Shown here in pieces: positions 33,379 through 41,789 of a stretch of 64,000 nt of DNA. Each line of letters starts with the position of its first letter. Position 1 is the first letter of the stretch. Both the position numbers and the translations under genes were made by a program. The stretch covers positions 2,914,001 through 2,978,000 of the forward strand of contig NZ_CP109427.1 of NCBI RefSeq assembly GCF_036250695.1. Direction: 5' to 3'. Source of the DNA: Streptomyces sp. NBC_01497 (lineage in GTDB: Bacteria > Actinomycetota > Actinomycetes > Streptomycetales > Streptomycetaceae). The notes below the pieces were generated by a model. The model ran no database searches. It saw only the letters and a program-made list of their open reading frames with translations, and was not told the origin of the DNA.

Positions 33379-34869
33379 CTACTCGATGCGGCGCAGCGCG
33401 TCCGCCGGGCGGAGCCGGGAGGCGCGCCAGCCGCCGAAACCGCCGGCGATCAGGCCGCCCGCGACGGCCAGCGCGACCGCGACCGCGATCACACTCAGCG
33501 AGACGGGCGCGGAGAGCGTCACCTGGACGGCCTTGGAGGCGAGCTGCCGCGCGGGACCACCCGCGCCACCGCCGCCGAAACCGCCACCGCCGCCACCACC
33601 GAAGCCGCCACGACCCGCGCCACCGCCGCCGCCCGCACTCGCGAGCTGCGCCGTGAGCGTCGGGCTGATCGCGGACACCACGTAGGCGCCGATGAGGCCG
33701 AGCGCGATGCCGAGCACACCGCCCATCAGGCCGTTGACCAGGGCCTCACCCATGACCTGACGGGTGACCCTGCCGCTCTTCCAGCCGAGCGCCTTGAGGG
33801 TGCCGAACTCCCGCACCCGGCGGCTGACCGCGGAGGAGGTCAGCAGGCCCGCCACCAGGAACGCCGCGACGAGCACGGCGATCGACAGCCACCTGCCGAC
33901 GTCGGACGCGAGATTCGACGCCGTGGACAGCGATCCCGAGACCGTGGAGGCGAGGTCCGCGGAGGTGGTGACGGTCGTGCCGGACACGTTCTTCTGGACC
34001 GCCGCCTTCACCGCGTCGATCTGCTTCGAGTCGGACGCCTTCACGTAGACGGTGGTGACCTTCGCCTTGGCGTCGCCCAGCGTCTGCGCCTTCTGCAGCG
34101 GTATGTAGACGTTGGCCGCCGCGTCACCGCTGTCGGCGGTCGCGATGCCGATGATCGTGAACTTCGTGCCGCTGATGGTGAGTGTCTTGCCGACGTCGAG
34201 GCTCTTCTGCTTGGCGTACGCGCTGTCCACGAGTGCCACGTCGGCGTTGGTCTCGGACGTCTTGAACGTCCGGCCCTTGGTGAGCTTCGAGCTCGTCAGC
34301 GGGCCGAGCGCGGCGTTCGTGACGTCCGTACCGAAGACGGTGTACGAGTCGACGCTGAAGGAGGCGCCGCCACCCTGCACCTGGCCGCCGCTCGCACTGC
34401 CGCCGCCCCGGGTGCCCCGGCCGCCGCTCTGCTGGCCGGGCTTGAACTCACCGCGCTTGAACTGGCCGTTGACCTTGAGGACGTTGAGGCTGAGGCCGCC
34501 GACGGCGGAGGCGACGCCGTGCTGGTCCCCGACCTTCGTGACGGTCGAGTCCGCGAGCGTCTGGAAGCCCTGCACCATCACGCGGTCGGTGCTCTGACTG
34601 CTCTTGTCGTCGTTGTTCTGACCCTTGAAGTCGAAGCGGGGACGACCGGAGTCCCCGCTGCTGCCTGCGGCCGGGGCCGCCTTGGTGACGGTCATGTCGG
34701 TGCCGAGACCGTAGAGGGACTGCAGGACCTTGTCCTGGGCCTTGTTCATGCCCGCGGTGACCGAGCTGACCACGATGACCAGCGCGATGCCGAGGGCGAG
34801 TCCTGAGGCGACGACGAGGGCCGCTTTTCTGCGGCGACGCAATTCGCGCCGGAGGTAGGTGACGAACAT
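33379..34869 (-). CDS. ABC transporter permease, MacB/FtsX family
   Basis: A 496-residue permease. Helix 1 is ALVVASGLALGIALVIVVSSV (about 18-38), then a large extracellular MacB_PCD domain up to about residue 320. Three FtsX-type helices follow: WLSIAVLVAAFLVAGLLTSS, the cytoplasmic KALGWKSGRVTRQVMGEAL, GVLGIALGLIGAYVVSAI and VIAVAVALAVAGGLIAGGFGG, ending ASRLRPADALRRIE. The loop before the last helix contains a striking glycine run ([18 protein letters not shown]) of about 28 residues; the periplasmic domain has a second Gly/Ser patch. ATG 34869 starts MFVTYLRRELRRR, typical of the family. It works with the ATPase at 32190-32873. Confidence 0.93.
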   Translation of the reverse strand: MFVTYLRRELRRRRKAALVVASGLALGIALVIVVSSVTAGMNKAQDKVLQSLYGLGTDMTVTKAAPAAGSSGDSGRPRFDFKGQNNDDKSSQSTDRVMVQGFQTLADSTVTKVGDQHGVASAVGGLSLNVLKVNGQFKRGEFKPGQQSGGRGTRGGGSASGGQVQGGGASFSVDSYTVFGTDVTNAALGPLTSSKLTKGRTFKTSETNADVALVDSAYAKQKSLDVGKTLTISGTKFTIIGIATADSGDAAANVYIPLQKAQTLGDAKAKVTTVYVKASDSKQIDAVKAAVQKNVSGTTVTTSADLASTVSGSLSTASNLASDVGRWLSIAVLVAAFLVAGLLTSSAVSRRVREFGTLKALGWKSGRVTRQVMGEALVNGLMGGVLGIALGLIGAYVVSAISPTLTAQLASAGGGGGAGRGGFGGGGGGGFGGGGAGGPARQLASKAVQVTLSAPVSLSVIAVAVALAVAGGLIAGGFGGWRASRLRPADALRRIE

Positions 34870-34940
34870 GGCGTGAAATTACGGGCGCGTGGTGACAGGT
34901 TGTTGAGGCTCCGATGAGAGTGGGATGAGAACACGCGGAA

Positions 34941-34985
34941 GCGGCACGGCGGCCGCACCCGGAAGGGGTGCGACCGCCGTGCCGC
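34941..34985 (-). terminator. Terminator of the L,D-transpeptidase gene
   Basis: GCGGCACGGCGG (34941-34952) pairs with CCGCCGTGCCGC (34974-34985). A short internal loop follows, then GCACCC (34955-34960) pairs with GGGTGC (34966-34971), with a 5-nt loop. It lies about 90 nt beyond the L,D-transpeptidase stop and upstream of the permease gene. Confidence 0.85.
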
Positions 34986-35073
34986 GAGGTGCTCCGATGA
35001 CCCGCGAGGTTGCCGGTTCCAGGGGGCGCGCCGCGCCGCCCCACCGGGCCGCGAGGCCCCGCGCCGGGGCCGG

Positions 35074-36333
35074 TCAGGCGGCGGAGCCCGCCTGCCAGTC
35101 CGCCCAGCTCATGTTCCAGCCGTTGAGGCCGTTGTCGGGCTGGACCGTCTTGTCGTGGGAGTTCTTGACCGTCACCACGTCACCGACGAGCGAGTGGTCG
35201 AAGAACCAGTGCGCGGGCGTGTTGGGGTCGCCCGCGCCCTTCACGTCCTGGAGGCCGACGCAGCCGTGGCTCGTGTTGGAGCTGCCGAACACCGAGGACG
35301 CGCCCCAGTAGTTGCCGTGCACGAAGGTGCCCGAGTTGGTCAGGCGCATCGCGTCGGGCACGTCCTTGATGTCGTACTCGCCCTTGCCGTCGGAGTCCGT
35401 GAAGCCGACCGTCGCACCGTTCATGCGGGTCTTCTTGTACTTCTCGGAGATCACCATCTGGCCGTTGTACGTGGTGTGGTCCGGCGACCCCGCCGAGATC
35501 GGGATGGTCCGCACGGTCTTGCCGTCCTGCTGGACGACCATGGTGTGCGTCTTCGCGTCCACCGTGCTGACCTGGTTGCGCCCGACCGTGAAGGACACCG
35601 TCTTCTGCTGGACGCCGTAGGTCCCGTCGGAACCCTTCACACCGTCGAGGTTGAGCTTGAGGGTGACCTTGCTGCCGGCCTGCCAGTAGTTCTGCGGACG
35701 GAAGTCCAGGCGCTGGGAGTTGAACCAGTGCCCCACGACCTGCTGGCCGCTCGTCGACGAGACCTGGATGTGCGACTGCACGTCCTTCTTGTCGGTGATG
35801 GACTTGTCGAAGTTGATCGACACGGGCATGCCGACGCCGACCGTCGAGCCGTCCTCGGGGGTGAAGTTCCCGATGAAGCTGTGGGCGGGCGAGACGGTGG
35901 TGAACGTCGAGTTCTCGTCCGCGCCGCGGCCCTTGCTGTCCTTCGCGGACGCGGAGACCTTGTACGTGGTGGAGCGGGCCAGCTGCCCCTGCGGGCTCCA
36001 GCTCTTGCCGTCGGCGGCGATCGCGCCCTTGACCGCGGTGCCGTCCGCTGTGGTGAGACTCACGTGTGTGAGGGTGCCCTGGGTGACGCTGACCTTGGCG
36101 GCGTTGTTGATGCTCGCGTTGTCCGCGCCGTTACCCGGCGTGATGGCTATCTTCGCGTCGGACGTGTCCTGCGCGGCGGCCTTGTCGGCGGCCTGCGCCT
36201 GTGAGGACTGCTTCGGGGACGACGAGGCGCCCCCTCCCCCGCCGTGGCCGCCACTGCATGCCGAAAGCACCAGGACTCCGCCCAGTGCCGCGGACGCGGC
36301 CGCAATGCTGGTGCGCCGCTTCCTCTGCGTCAT
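35074..36333 (-). CDS. L,D-transpeptidase lipoprotein (YkuD, with Ig-like domains)
   Basis: A 419-residue lipoprotein. The lipobox is VLSAC near residue 26, followed by a Gly/Ser/Gln/Ala-rich linker. Two Ig-like domains (about 65-165 and 165-265) precede the YkuD catalytic domain, which holds HGNYWGA and SHGCVGL with nucleophile C358 and H356. The enzyme makes 3-3 cross-links in peptidoglycan, outside the membrane. ATG 36333 was chosen over ATG 36348 because GGAGAAG lies 7 nt before it, while the upstream ATG has no ribosome site. This is the actinobacterial Ldt (Mt2-like) architecture. Confidence 0.95.
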   Translation of the reverse strand: MTQRKRRTSIAAASAALGGVLVLSACSGGHGGGGGASSSPKQSSQAQAADKAAAQDTSDAKIAITPGNGADNASINNAAKVSVTQGTLTHVSLTTADGTAVKGAIAADGKSWSPQGQLARSTTYKVSASAKDSKGRGADENSTFTTVSPAHSFIGNFTPEDGSTVGVGMPVSINFDKSITDKKDVQSHIQVSSTSGQQVVGHWFNSQRLDFRPQNYWQAGSKVTLKLNLDGVKGSDGTYGVQQKTVSFTVGRNQVSTVDAKTHTMVVQQDGKTVRTIPISAGSPDHTTYNGQMVISEKYKKTRMNGATVGFTDSDGKGEYDIKDVPDAMRLTNSGTFVHGNYWGASSVFGSSNTSHGCVGLQDVKGAGDPNTPAHWFFDHSLVGDVVTVKNSHDKTVQPDNGLNGWNMSWADWQAGSAA

Positions 36334-36780
36334 CACACGCTTCTCCATCGTCGCCGAATAACTCTGCGGACAGCTTCTAGAAACAGCCGTGGCATGCCGT
36401 TCGGTTCCACATCGCCGGGCGATGTGTCCGAGGCCACTGATGTGCCACGCGCGGTCCCGTCGCGTACCCCGGTCCCCGGTCGTGATGCCGGTCGGACCCG
36501 GGTCCCGGCCGGAGTGGAAAACCCCGCCGCCGGCCAGGAAAACCCGGCGTTCGGGAAGGGCCGGGTGTTCCAGGGTGACACGGATTCGCAGTGACTCGTG
36601 ACATCTCGTCCCGTTCAGGACGTCTTCAGGACCTCCGTCCCGGACCTATGTCCCGCACCCCGTGTGGCCACCCATCCACGCACAGTAGGGGAACTGGAGG
36701 GCGACTTTCCCCCACGGGTGCGTTGTCACTAGCATCGGCGCACCCCACCAATTCGACCTCGTCACAAGGGGATCGATCTC
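36334..36780. other. Divergent promoter region
   Basis: 447 bases between the L,D-transpeptidase gene and the small surface protein gene. AAAACCCGGC (about 36539-36548) and GCCGGGTGTT (36560-36569) form a near-perfect inverted repeat. A -10-like TAGCAT at 36730-36735 precedes the plus-strand gene. No coding sequence is supported. Confidence 0.4.
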
Positions 36781-37173
36781 GTGTCCGTCACTTTCCGCTC
36801 TGCCGCGTTCCGTCCGCTCGTGACCGCCGGCGCCGCCGGGGTCATGCTCTGCGGCCTCTTCTTCATCCCGACCGCCCACGGCGGGGTACCCCGCGGTGAG
36901 ACACCCCACAGAACAGGGCAGGCCGCGGTGTCGCAGGACACGGGCGGCACACCGGACGCGGCCGACGCGGCCGGTTCCCCGTCCGCGCCGGGCTCGGGGG
37001 CGGCCAGGAGCGCCGTCTTCGCCGGGCAGAACACCCGGGCGTCGCGGCAGCTCGCGCTCGGTGAGACGCCGGCGAGCGACGCGACGCCCTACGTGGTGGG
37101 CGGCGCCGGTGTGTTGTGCGTCGGCGCCGCGTTCGTGACCCGGGCCATGCGGCGCAGGGACGGCGCGGCCTGA
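36781..37173 (+). CDS. Small exported protein with C-terminal membrane anchor
   Basis: A 130-residue protein starting at GTG 36781, with AAGGGGATC upstream. The N-terminal 38 residues form a signal peptide (PLVTAGAAGVMLCGLFFIPTAHG). The middle is a Gly/Ala/Pro/Asp-rich flexible region. The C terminus has LALGETPASDATPY, a hydrophobic stretch (VVGGAGVLCVGAAFVT) and a basic tail RAMRRRDGAA. This three-part end resembles a sortase sorting signal, but LGETP replaces the LAxTG motif used by Streptomyces class E sortases. It is probably membrane-tethered at the surface. No family was recognised. Confidence 0.72.
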   Translation: MSVTFRSAAFRPLVTAGAAGVMLCGLFFIPTAHGGVPRGETPHRTGQAAVSQDTGGTPDAADAAGSPSAPGSGAARSAVFAGQNTRASRQLALGETPASDATPYVVGGAGVLCVGAAFVTRAMRRRDGAA

Positions 37174-37375
37174 CGGGCGGCGCGGGCCCGGGCCGGGGCC
37201 GGGGCCGGGCCTATCCCGGACCCTGCGCGCCACCGGCCCCCATCGCACCGCGGGTCCGCTGATCCACCGGCCCCATCGCGCCGCCGGTCTGCCGCCCCCA
37301 CCGAACCGCTGTGTGCTGCCCTCCCGTTCGTGTCCGCGCCCTGCGTCCGGCGTGGTGCTCCTTGAGGTCTCCCGC

Positions 37376-38959
37376 TCACACCAGGGGGCCCGTGTGCGGC
37401 TCCACAGCGCTCACCAGTGCCCCCGACCGTACGAAGGCGTCGGCGGCGGCCAGGTCCGGCGCGAGGAAGCGGTCCGGGCCCGCGCCCTGCGACCCGGCGG
37501 CGCGCAGGGCGTCGATCGCCGCACGCGACGCGGGCGCCGCGGTGAGCCCTGTCGCGGGGCCGGTGCGCAGTTCGAGCGCCCGCGTCGCCGCGTACAGCTC
37601 GACCGCGACGATGCGGGTCAGGTTGTCCACGGTGGTGCGCAGCTTGCGCGCCGCGGACCAGCCCATGGAGACGTGGTCCTCCTGCATCGCGGAGGAGGGG
37701 ATCGAGTCCACCGAGGCCGGGTTCGCGAGTCGCTTCATCTCGCTGACCAGAGCGGCCTGCGTGTACTGGGCGATCATCAGCCCGGAGTCCACGCCCGGGT
37801 CGTCGGCGAGGAACGCGGGCAGGCCGTGCGAACGGTTCTTGTCGAGCAGCCGGTCGGTGCGCCGCTCGGCGATGGAGCCGAGGTCGGCGGCGGCGATGGC
37901 GAGGAAGTCCAGGACGTACGCGACGGGCGCGCCGTGGAAGTTGCCGTTCGACTCGACGCGTCCGCCCCCGGACTCCGTGCCGGGCTCGCCCCAGATCACC
38001 ACCGGGTTGTCGACGGCGGCGGCCAGCTCGCGCTCCGCGACCGTGCGGGCGTACGCGAGGGTGTCCCGCCCCGCGCCCGCGACCTGCGGAGCGCAGCGCA
38101 CCGAGTAGGCGTCCTGGACGCGCGGCGCCTCGTCCTCCTGGAAGTGCCCGGTCAGCCCGGAACCCGCGAGGACCCGCAGCATGTTCGCGGCGCTCGCGGC
38201 CTGCCCGGGGTGGGGCCGGATGGCGTGCAGTTCGGGGGCGAGGACGCCCTTCGAGCCGAGCAGCGCCTCCAGCGTGAGAGCGGCGGTGATGTCGGCGCAG
38301 GTGTAGAGGCGGTCCAGGTCGGCGAGCGCCAGCACGAGCATGCCGAGCATGCCGTCCGTGCCGTTGAGCAGCGCCAGGCCCTCCTTCTCCCGCAGTTCGA
38401 CGGGGGTGATGCCGTGGGCGGCGAGCAGTTCGCCGGCCGGGCGCAGGGTCCCGTCGGGGCCCTCGGCATCGCCCTCGCCCATGAGGGCGAGCGCGCAGTG
38501 GGACAGCGGTGCGAGGTCGCCCGAGCAGCCGAGGGAGCCGAACTCGTGGACGACGGGCGTGATGCCCGCGTTCAGCACGTCGGCCATGGTCTGCGCGACC
38601 TCGGGGCGTACGCCGGTGTGACCTGAGGCGAGGGTCTTCAGCCGCAGGAACATCAGGGCGCGCACGACCTCGCGCTCCACCCGGGGGCCCATGCCCGCGG
38701 CGTGGCTGCGCACGATGTTGCGCTGGAGCTGGGCGCGGAGGTCCTGGCCGATGTGGCGGGTGGCGAGCGCGCCGAACCCGGTCGAGACGCCGTACACGGG
38801 CTCGGGCTTCGCGGCCAGGGCGTCCACGACGGCACGGGCTGCGGCGAGTGCGTCGAGGGCGCCGGTGTCGAGTTCCACGCGCGCGCCTTGGCGGGCGACC
38901 GCGACGACGTCCTGCGCGGTGACCCCGGACGTTCCCACCACGACGGTATGCATATCCAT
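37376..38959 (-). CDS. hutH: Histidine ammonia-lyase
   Basis: A 527-residue enzyme that deaminates histidine to urocanate, the first step of histidine use. The segment GSLGCSGDLAPLSH carries the C-S-G tripeptide that cyclises to the MIO cofactor; Streptomyces enzymes have Cys rather than Ala here. Other conserved parts are YGVSTGFGALATRHI, VQDAYSVRCAPQV, SNGNFHGAPVAY and IPSSAMQEDHVSMG. A short insertion (WGEPGTESGG) lies between VDNPVVI and GRVESNGNFHG. The start ATG 38959 is fixed by a leaderless-type promoter whose -10 ends 7 nt before it. The gene follows the GGDEF gene on the same strand but is likely transcribed alone. Confidence 0.97.
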   Translation of the reverse strand: MDMHTVVVGTSGVTAQDVVAVARQGARVELDTGALDALAAARAVVDALAAKPEPVYGVSTGFGALATRHIGQDLRAQLQRNIVRSHAAGMGPRVEREVVRALMFLRLKTLASGHTGVRPEVAQTMADVLNAGITPVVHEFGSLGCSGDLAPLSHCALALMGEGDAEGPDGTLRPAGELLAAHGITPVELREKEGLALLNGTDGMLGMLVLALADLDRLYTCADITAALTLEALLGSKGVLAPELHAIRPHPGQAASAANMLRVLAGSGLTGHFQEDEAPRVQDAYSVRCAPQVAGAGRDTLAYARTVAERELAAAVDNPVVIWGEPGTESGGGRVESNGNFHGAPVAYVLDFLAIAAADLGSIAERRTDRLLDKNRSHGLPAFLADDPGVDSGLMIAQYTQAALVSEMKRLANPASVDSIPSSAMQEDHVSMGWSAARKLRTTVDNLTRIVAVELYAATRALELRTGPATGLTAAPASRAAIDALRAAGSQGAGPDRFLAPDLAAADAFVRSGALVSAVEPHTGPLV

Positions 38960-38966
38960 ATTCAGC

Positions 38967-38995
38967 AGCGTACGGATTGAATCGGAAAGTGTCAC
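38967..38995 (-). promoter_or_regulatory. hutH promoter, leaderless
   Basis: On the minus strand GTGACA (38995-38990) and TACGCT (38972-38967) are separated by 17 bp. They match the -35 TTGACA in 5 of 6 positions and the Streptomyces -10 TANNNT. The -10 ends 7 nt before the ATG, so the transcript should begin at or next to the start codon. Confidence 0.7.
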
Positions 38996-39085
38996 CGGCC
39001 GGGGGTGCGGGCGCCGCGTCCGACGGGACGTCACGAGCGCCGCGGGGGCACCCGGCAGGTGGCGATCCGGGAGGCCGGTGGCGCC

Positions 39086-40588
39086 CTAAGGTGCCGGTGG
39101 CGCTTCCGGTTTCGGGTCCGGTCGCGGGTCCGCCTTCGGGTAACGGTCCGGATCCGGTCGCGGATCCGGTCGCGGGTCCGGGTCCGGTCGCGGGCCCGGC
39201 TTCCGGCGACGGTCCGGCTCCGGGTCCGGTATCCGACCATGGCCCGGGTCCGACGTCGGGCGACGGTCCGGGTCCGGCGTCGGGTAACGGTCCGGGCCCG
39301 GCTTCGGGCGACGGTCCGGTTTCCGGGCAGGGCCCGAGTCCGGTTTCGGCCGACGGTCCGGCTCCGGGTCCGGGTCCGGTAGCGGACCATGGCCCGGGCC
39401 CGGCTTCGGCTCCCGGGACGGTGGCGATTCCGGCGCGGGCAACGGCGGGCGGGTGTCGCGGAAGTGACGTCGCGCTCCTTCGGTGGGCGGGGGCGTGTCG
39501 GGCGCCGCGTCGGCCAGCCGGATCGTGACCCCGTCCCGCCCGGCGATCACCGGCACCGATGCCCGCTCGGCCTTCGCCCGGTACTGCGCGGCGTCGGCGA
39601 GCCGGAACAGCCTGCGCGCCGACCGCACCTGCCCGATCGGGTCCGCCGTGGACGCGACCCCGCACGCGACACCCTCGCCGAGTTCGAGCGCACCGGCCCG
39701 CAGGCACAGTTCGTCCGCCACGACGATCACCTCGTCCGCGCCGGGCCCGACCGTCAGCAGGCAGAACTCGTCCCCGCCGAGACGTGCCGCGAGTGCGCCG
39801 GGCAGCTTCGCGCCGCACACGGACAGCACCGTGCCGAACCGTTCGAGCAGCCGGTCGCCCACGGCGTGGCCGTGGGTGTCGTTGACCGCCTTCAATCCGT
39901 TCAGGTCGCACACGACGAGGCTCACCACGCTGCCCTGGGAGCGGTGCAGGGTGATCGCCTCGTCCAGCCGCGCGTCGACCGCGCGCCGGTTGGCGAGCCC
40001 GGTCAGCGGGTCCGTGAAGGCGAGCCGCCGCACCTCTTCGAGGCGTTCCGTCTGGGCGATGCCCGCCGCCACCACGGAGGCGATGACCGTGGCGAAGTCC
40101 GCGTCGTCGCTCCCGTAGAACGGGGCACCGACCGGCCGTGCCACGTACAACTCACCCCAGGCCCGGCCGTGCAGGATGATCGGCGCGACCACGCAGCAGC
40201 CGCGCCCGCGCCGCCGGAGCGCGGCGACGCGCTGGTGGCAGTAGCCGGAGTCGCCCGCGGGGGGGCCGGCCGCGGTCTCCACCCAGGCGTTGGGACCGCC
40301 GCCGCCGGCCCACTTCTCGTGCAGGAACTCCGCGATCTCCGGGAACTGGTGCACCGGGTACGCCTCGTCCTCCGGGAACTCCTCCTCGCCGAGGACCCGC
40401 TCGCCCGCGTTGACGAGGACCCGGAGCCTGCCGAGGTCGCGCTCCCACACCGACACGGCGGCGAAGCTGCCGCCTAGCGCATCGCGCGCCCCCTGCGCGG
40501 CCGCCCGCCAGGACTCGGACGGCGAGTGCGCCGCCGCCATGCCCTGGGCGAGCGCCACCATGGCGCGCATTCGCACATCTACTCCCAT
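39086..40588 (-). CDS. GAF-GGDEF diguanylate cyclase with repetitive tail
   Basis: A 500-residue cytoplasmic protein. A GAF-like domain covers about residues 15-180 (CCVVAPIILHGRAWGELYVA). The GGDEF domain covers about 187-350: RLAFTDPLTGLANRRAVDAR, VVCDLNGLKAVNDTHGHAVGD and an intact GGDEF at 271-275. The product-inhibition RxxD site expected five residues before it is missing (LPGA instead). Residues from about 365 to 500 are a disordered tail of PDPDRRPKPGP-like repeats encoded by TCCGGT-rich DNA. It should make c-di-GMP, which controls Streptomyces development through BldD. It is probably the orthologue of SCO4931 (cdgE), from memory. ATG 40588 follows AAGGTGGGG. Confidence 0.93.
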   Translation of the reverse strand: MGVDVRMRAMVALAQGMAAAHSPSESWRAAAQGARDALGGSFAAVSVWERDLGRLRVLVNAGERVLGEEEFPEDEAYPVHQFPEIAEFLHEKWAGGGGPNAWVETAAGPPAGDSGYCHQRVAALRRRGRGCCVVAPIILHGRAWGELYVARPVGAPFYGSDDADFATVIASVVAAGIAQTERLEEVRRLAFTDPLTGLANRRAVDARLDEAITLHRSQGSVVSLVVCDLNGLKAVNDTHGHAVGDRLLERFGTVLSVCGAKLPGALAARLGGDEFCLLTVGPGADEVIVVADELCLRAGALELGEGVACGVASTADPIGQVRSARRLFRLADAAQYRAKAERASVPVIAGRDGVTIRLADAAPDTPPPTEGARRHFRDTRPPLPAPESPPSREPKPGPGHGPLPDPDPEPDRRPKPDSGPARKPDRRPKPGPDRYPTPDPDRRPTSDPGHGRIPDPEPDRRRKPGPRPDPDPRPDPRPDPDRYPKADPRPDPKPEAPPAP

Positions 40589-40592
40589 AACC

Positions 40593-40606
40593 CCACCTTA
40601 GGGTGG
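40593..40606. promoter_or_regulatory. Inverted repeat over the GGDEF gene ribosome site
   Basis: CCACC (40593-40597), TTAG, GGTGG (40602-40606) form a 5-bp hairpin. On the minus strand its second arm is part of AAGGTGGGG, the probable ribosome site of the GGDEF gene. It could mask the site in the mRNA or be a protein-binding site. Confidence 0.35.
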
Positions 40607-40712
40607 TTCGGGACGTTTCGATCACCTGGAGCAATGCGCGATCACGGAGCGTGTGCGTCGTGGCGCCGGCGGGCCCCGGCGGCACCGGACCTCTGCCGGG
40701 CGGCGGGGCCCC

Positions 40713-41609
40713 TCACTCCCCCGGCCACTGGGGCCTGCGCTTCTCGTTGAACGCGGCCACGCCCTCCGCCCGGTCCCCGGAGAACGCCACGGACCGCCAG
40801 GCGCCGTCCTCGACGTCCAGCCCCGTCCGCAGGTCGAGCCCGTGCCCGAGCCGCAGGGCCCGCTTCGCCGCCCGCAGCCCGACCGGGGAGTTCGCCGCGA
40901 TCCGGCCCGCCAGCGAGAGCGCCTCGTCCCGGTCGCCGCCCCGAGCCGCCAGGACGTCCACGAGCCCCAGCTCGCGCGCCTCCCCCGCCTCGACCCGGCG
41001 GGCCGTGAAGACCAGTTCGGCGGCGCGGGCCGCGCCCACCCGGCGCGGGAGCAACTGCGTACCGCCCCCGCCGGGGATCACCCCGACGGACACCTCGGGC
41101 AGCCCGACCACGGCCGTCGCGTCCGCGACGATCAGATCGCAGGACAGCGCCAGCTCGAACCCGCCGCCCAGCGCGTAGCCGTGCACGGCGGCGACAGTCG
41201 GCATGGGCAGCTCCAGCACCCCGGTGTACGCCGCACGCGCCACCGGACGCTGGCGCATCAGGTCCGCGTCGCTGAATCCGTTGCGTTCCTTCAGATCGGC
41301 GCCCACGCAGAAGGCACGCGGATGGCTGGACGTGACCACGGCGACCCGCACGGAGCGGTCGGCGGCCAGCGCGTCGCAGGCGGCGGCCAGGGAGGCGGCC
41401 ATCTCGGTGGAGACCGCGTTCATGGCCTCGGGGCGGTCCAGCACCAGCTCGGCGACGTGCCCGCCGTCGCCGTGCCGTCGTACGGCGACGAACGCCCCGT
41501 AGCGCCGCTCCCCGGCCTGACCGCTCTGGGCGGGCCGGCCGCTCCCCGCGGCCTCCCCGGCTCCTGCGGCCTGCGGTGCCTGCTCCGCTCGCGCGGTGTC
41601 CTCGCCCAT
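40713..41609 (-). CDS. Enoyl-CoA hydratase/isomerase family protein
   Basis: A 298-residue crotonase. The oxyanion parts are HPRAFCVGADLKERN and VHGYALGGGFELALSCD. Both catalytic glutamates of true hydratases are present, one in GGGFELAL and one in GLPEVSVGVIPGGGGTQ. The first 35 residues are an Ala/Gly/Gln-rich extension not typical of the family. GGGAGGGCG lies just before ATG 41609. It should hydrate 2-enoyl-CoA in fatty or branched acid breakdown; the exact substrate is open. The nearby propionyl-CoA carboxylase genes fit odd-chain or branched-chain degradation. Confidence 0.93.
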   Translation of the reverse strand: MGEDTARAEQAPQAAGAGEAAGSGRPAQSGQAGERRYGAFVAVRRHGDGGHVAELVLDRPEAMNAVSTEMAASLAAACDALAADRSVRVAVVTSSHPRAFCVGADLKERNGFSDADLMRQRPVARAAYTGVLELPMPTVAAVHGYALGGGFELALSCDLIVADATAVVGLPEVSVGVIPGGGGTQLLPRRVGAARAAELVFTARRVEAGEARELGLVDVLAARGGDRDEALSLAGRIAANSPVGLRAAKRALRLGHGLDLRTGLDVEDGAWRSVAFSGDRAEGVAAFNEKRRPQWPGE

Positions 41610-41736
41610 GCGCCCTCCCTCATCGTCGGTGACCGGCGGCGGCTCGCCCGGCGGCCGGAGTCGATGTTAACGACGGTTCACCGCCCCGCCCAGAGCGGAC
41701 CGCCGGACGGGCCTCACCCCGAAAGCGCCCGCAAGG

Positions 41737-41761
41737 CCGGTCCGGAAGCCGCACGGACCGG
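41737..41761 (-). terminator. Terminator of the DUF1345 gene
   Basis: CCGGTCCG (41737-41744) and CGGACCGG (41754-41761) form a perfect 8-bp stem with a 9-nt loop, 29 nt beyond the DUF1345 stop on the minus strand. Confidence 0.65.
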
Positions 41762-41789
41762 GGTCCTCCCCGTAACGGGACGGCCCGCG

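Noticed and set aside
37089..39911. A 940-codon minus-strand open frame across hutH and neighbours
   Set aside because: Its composition is Arg/Pro/Ala-rich and it covers the well-defined hutH in another frame of the same strand. It is a shadow.
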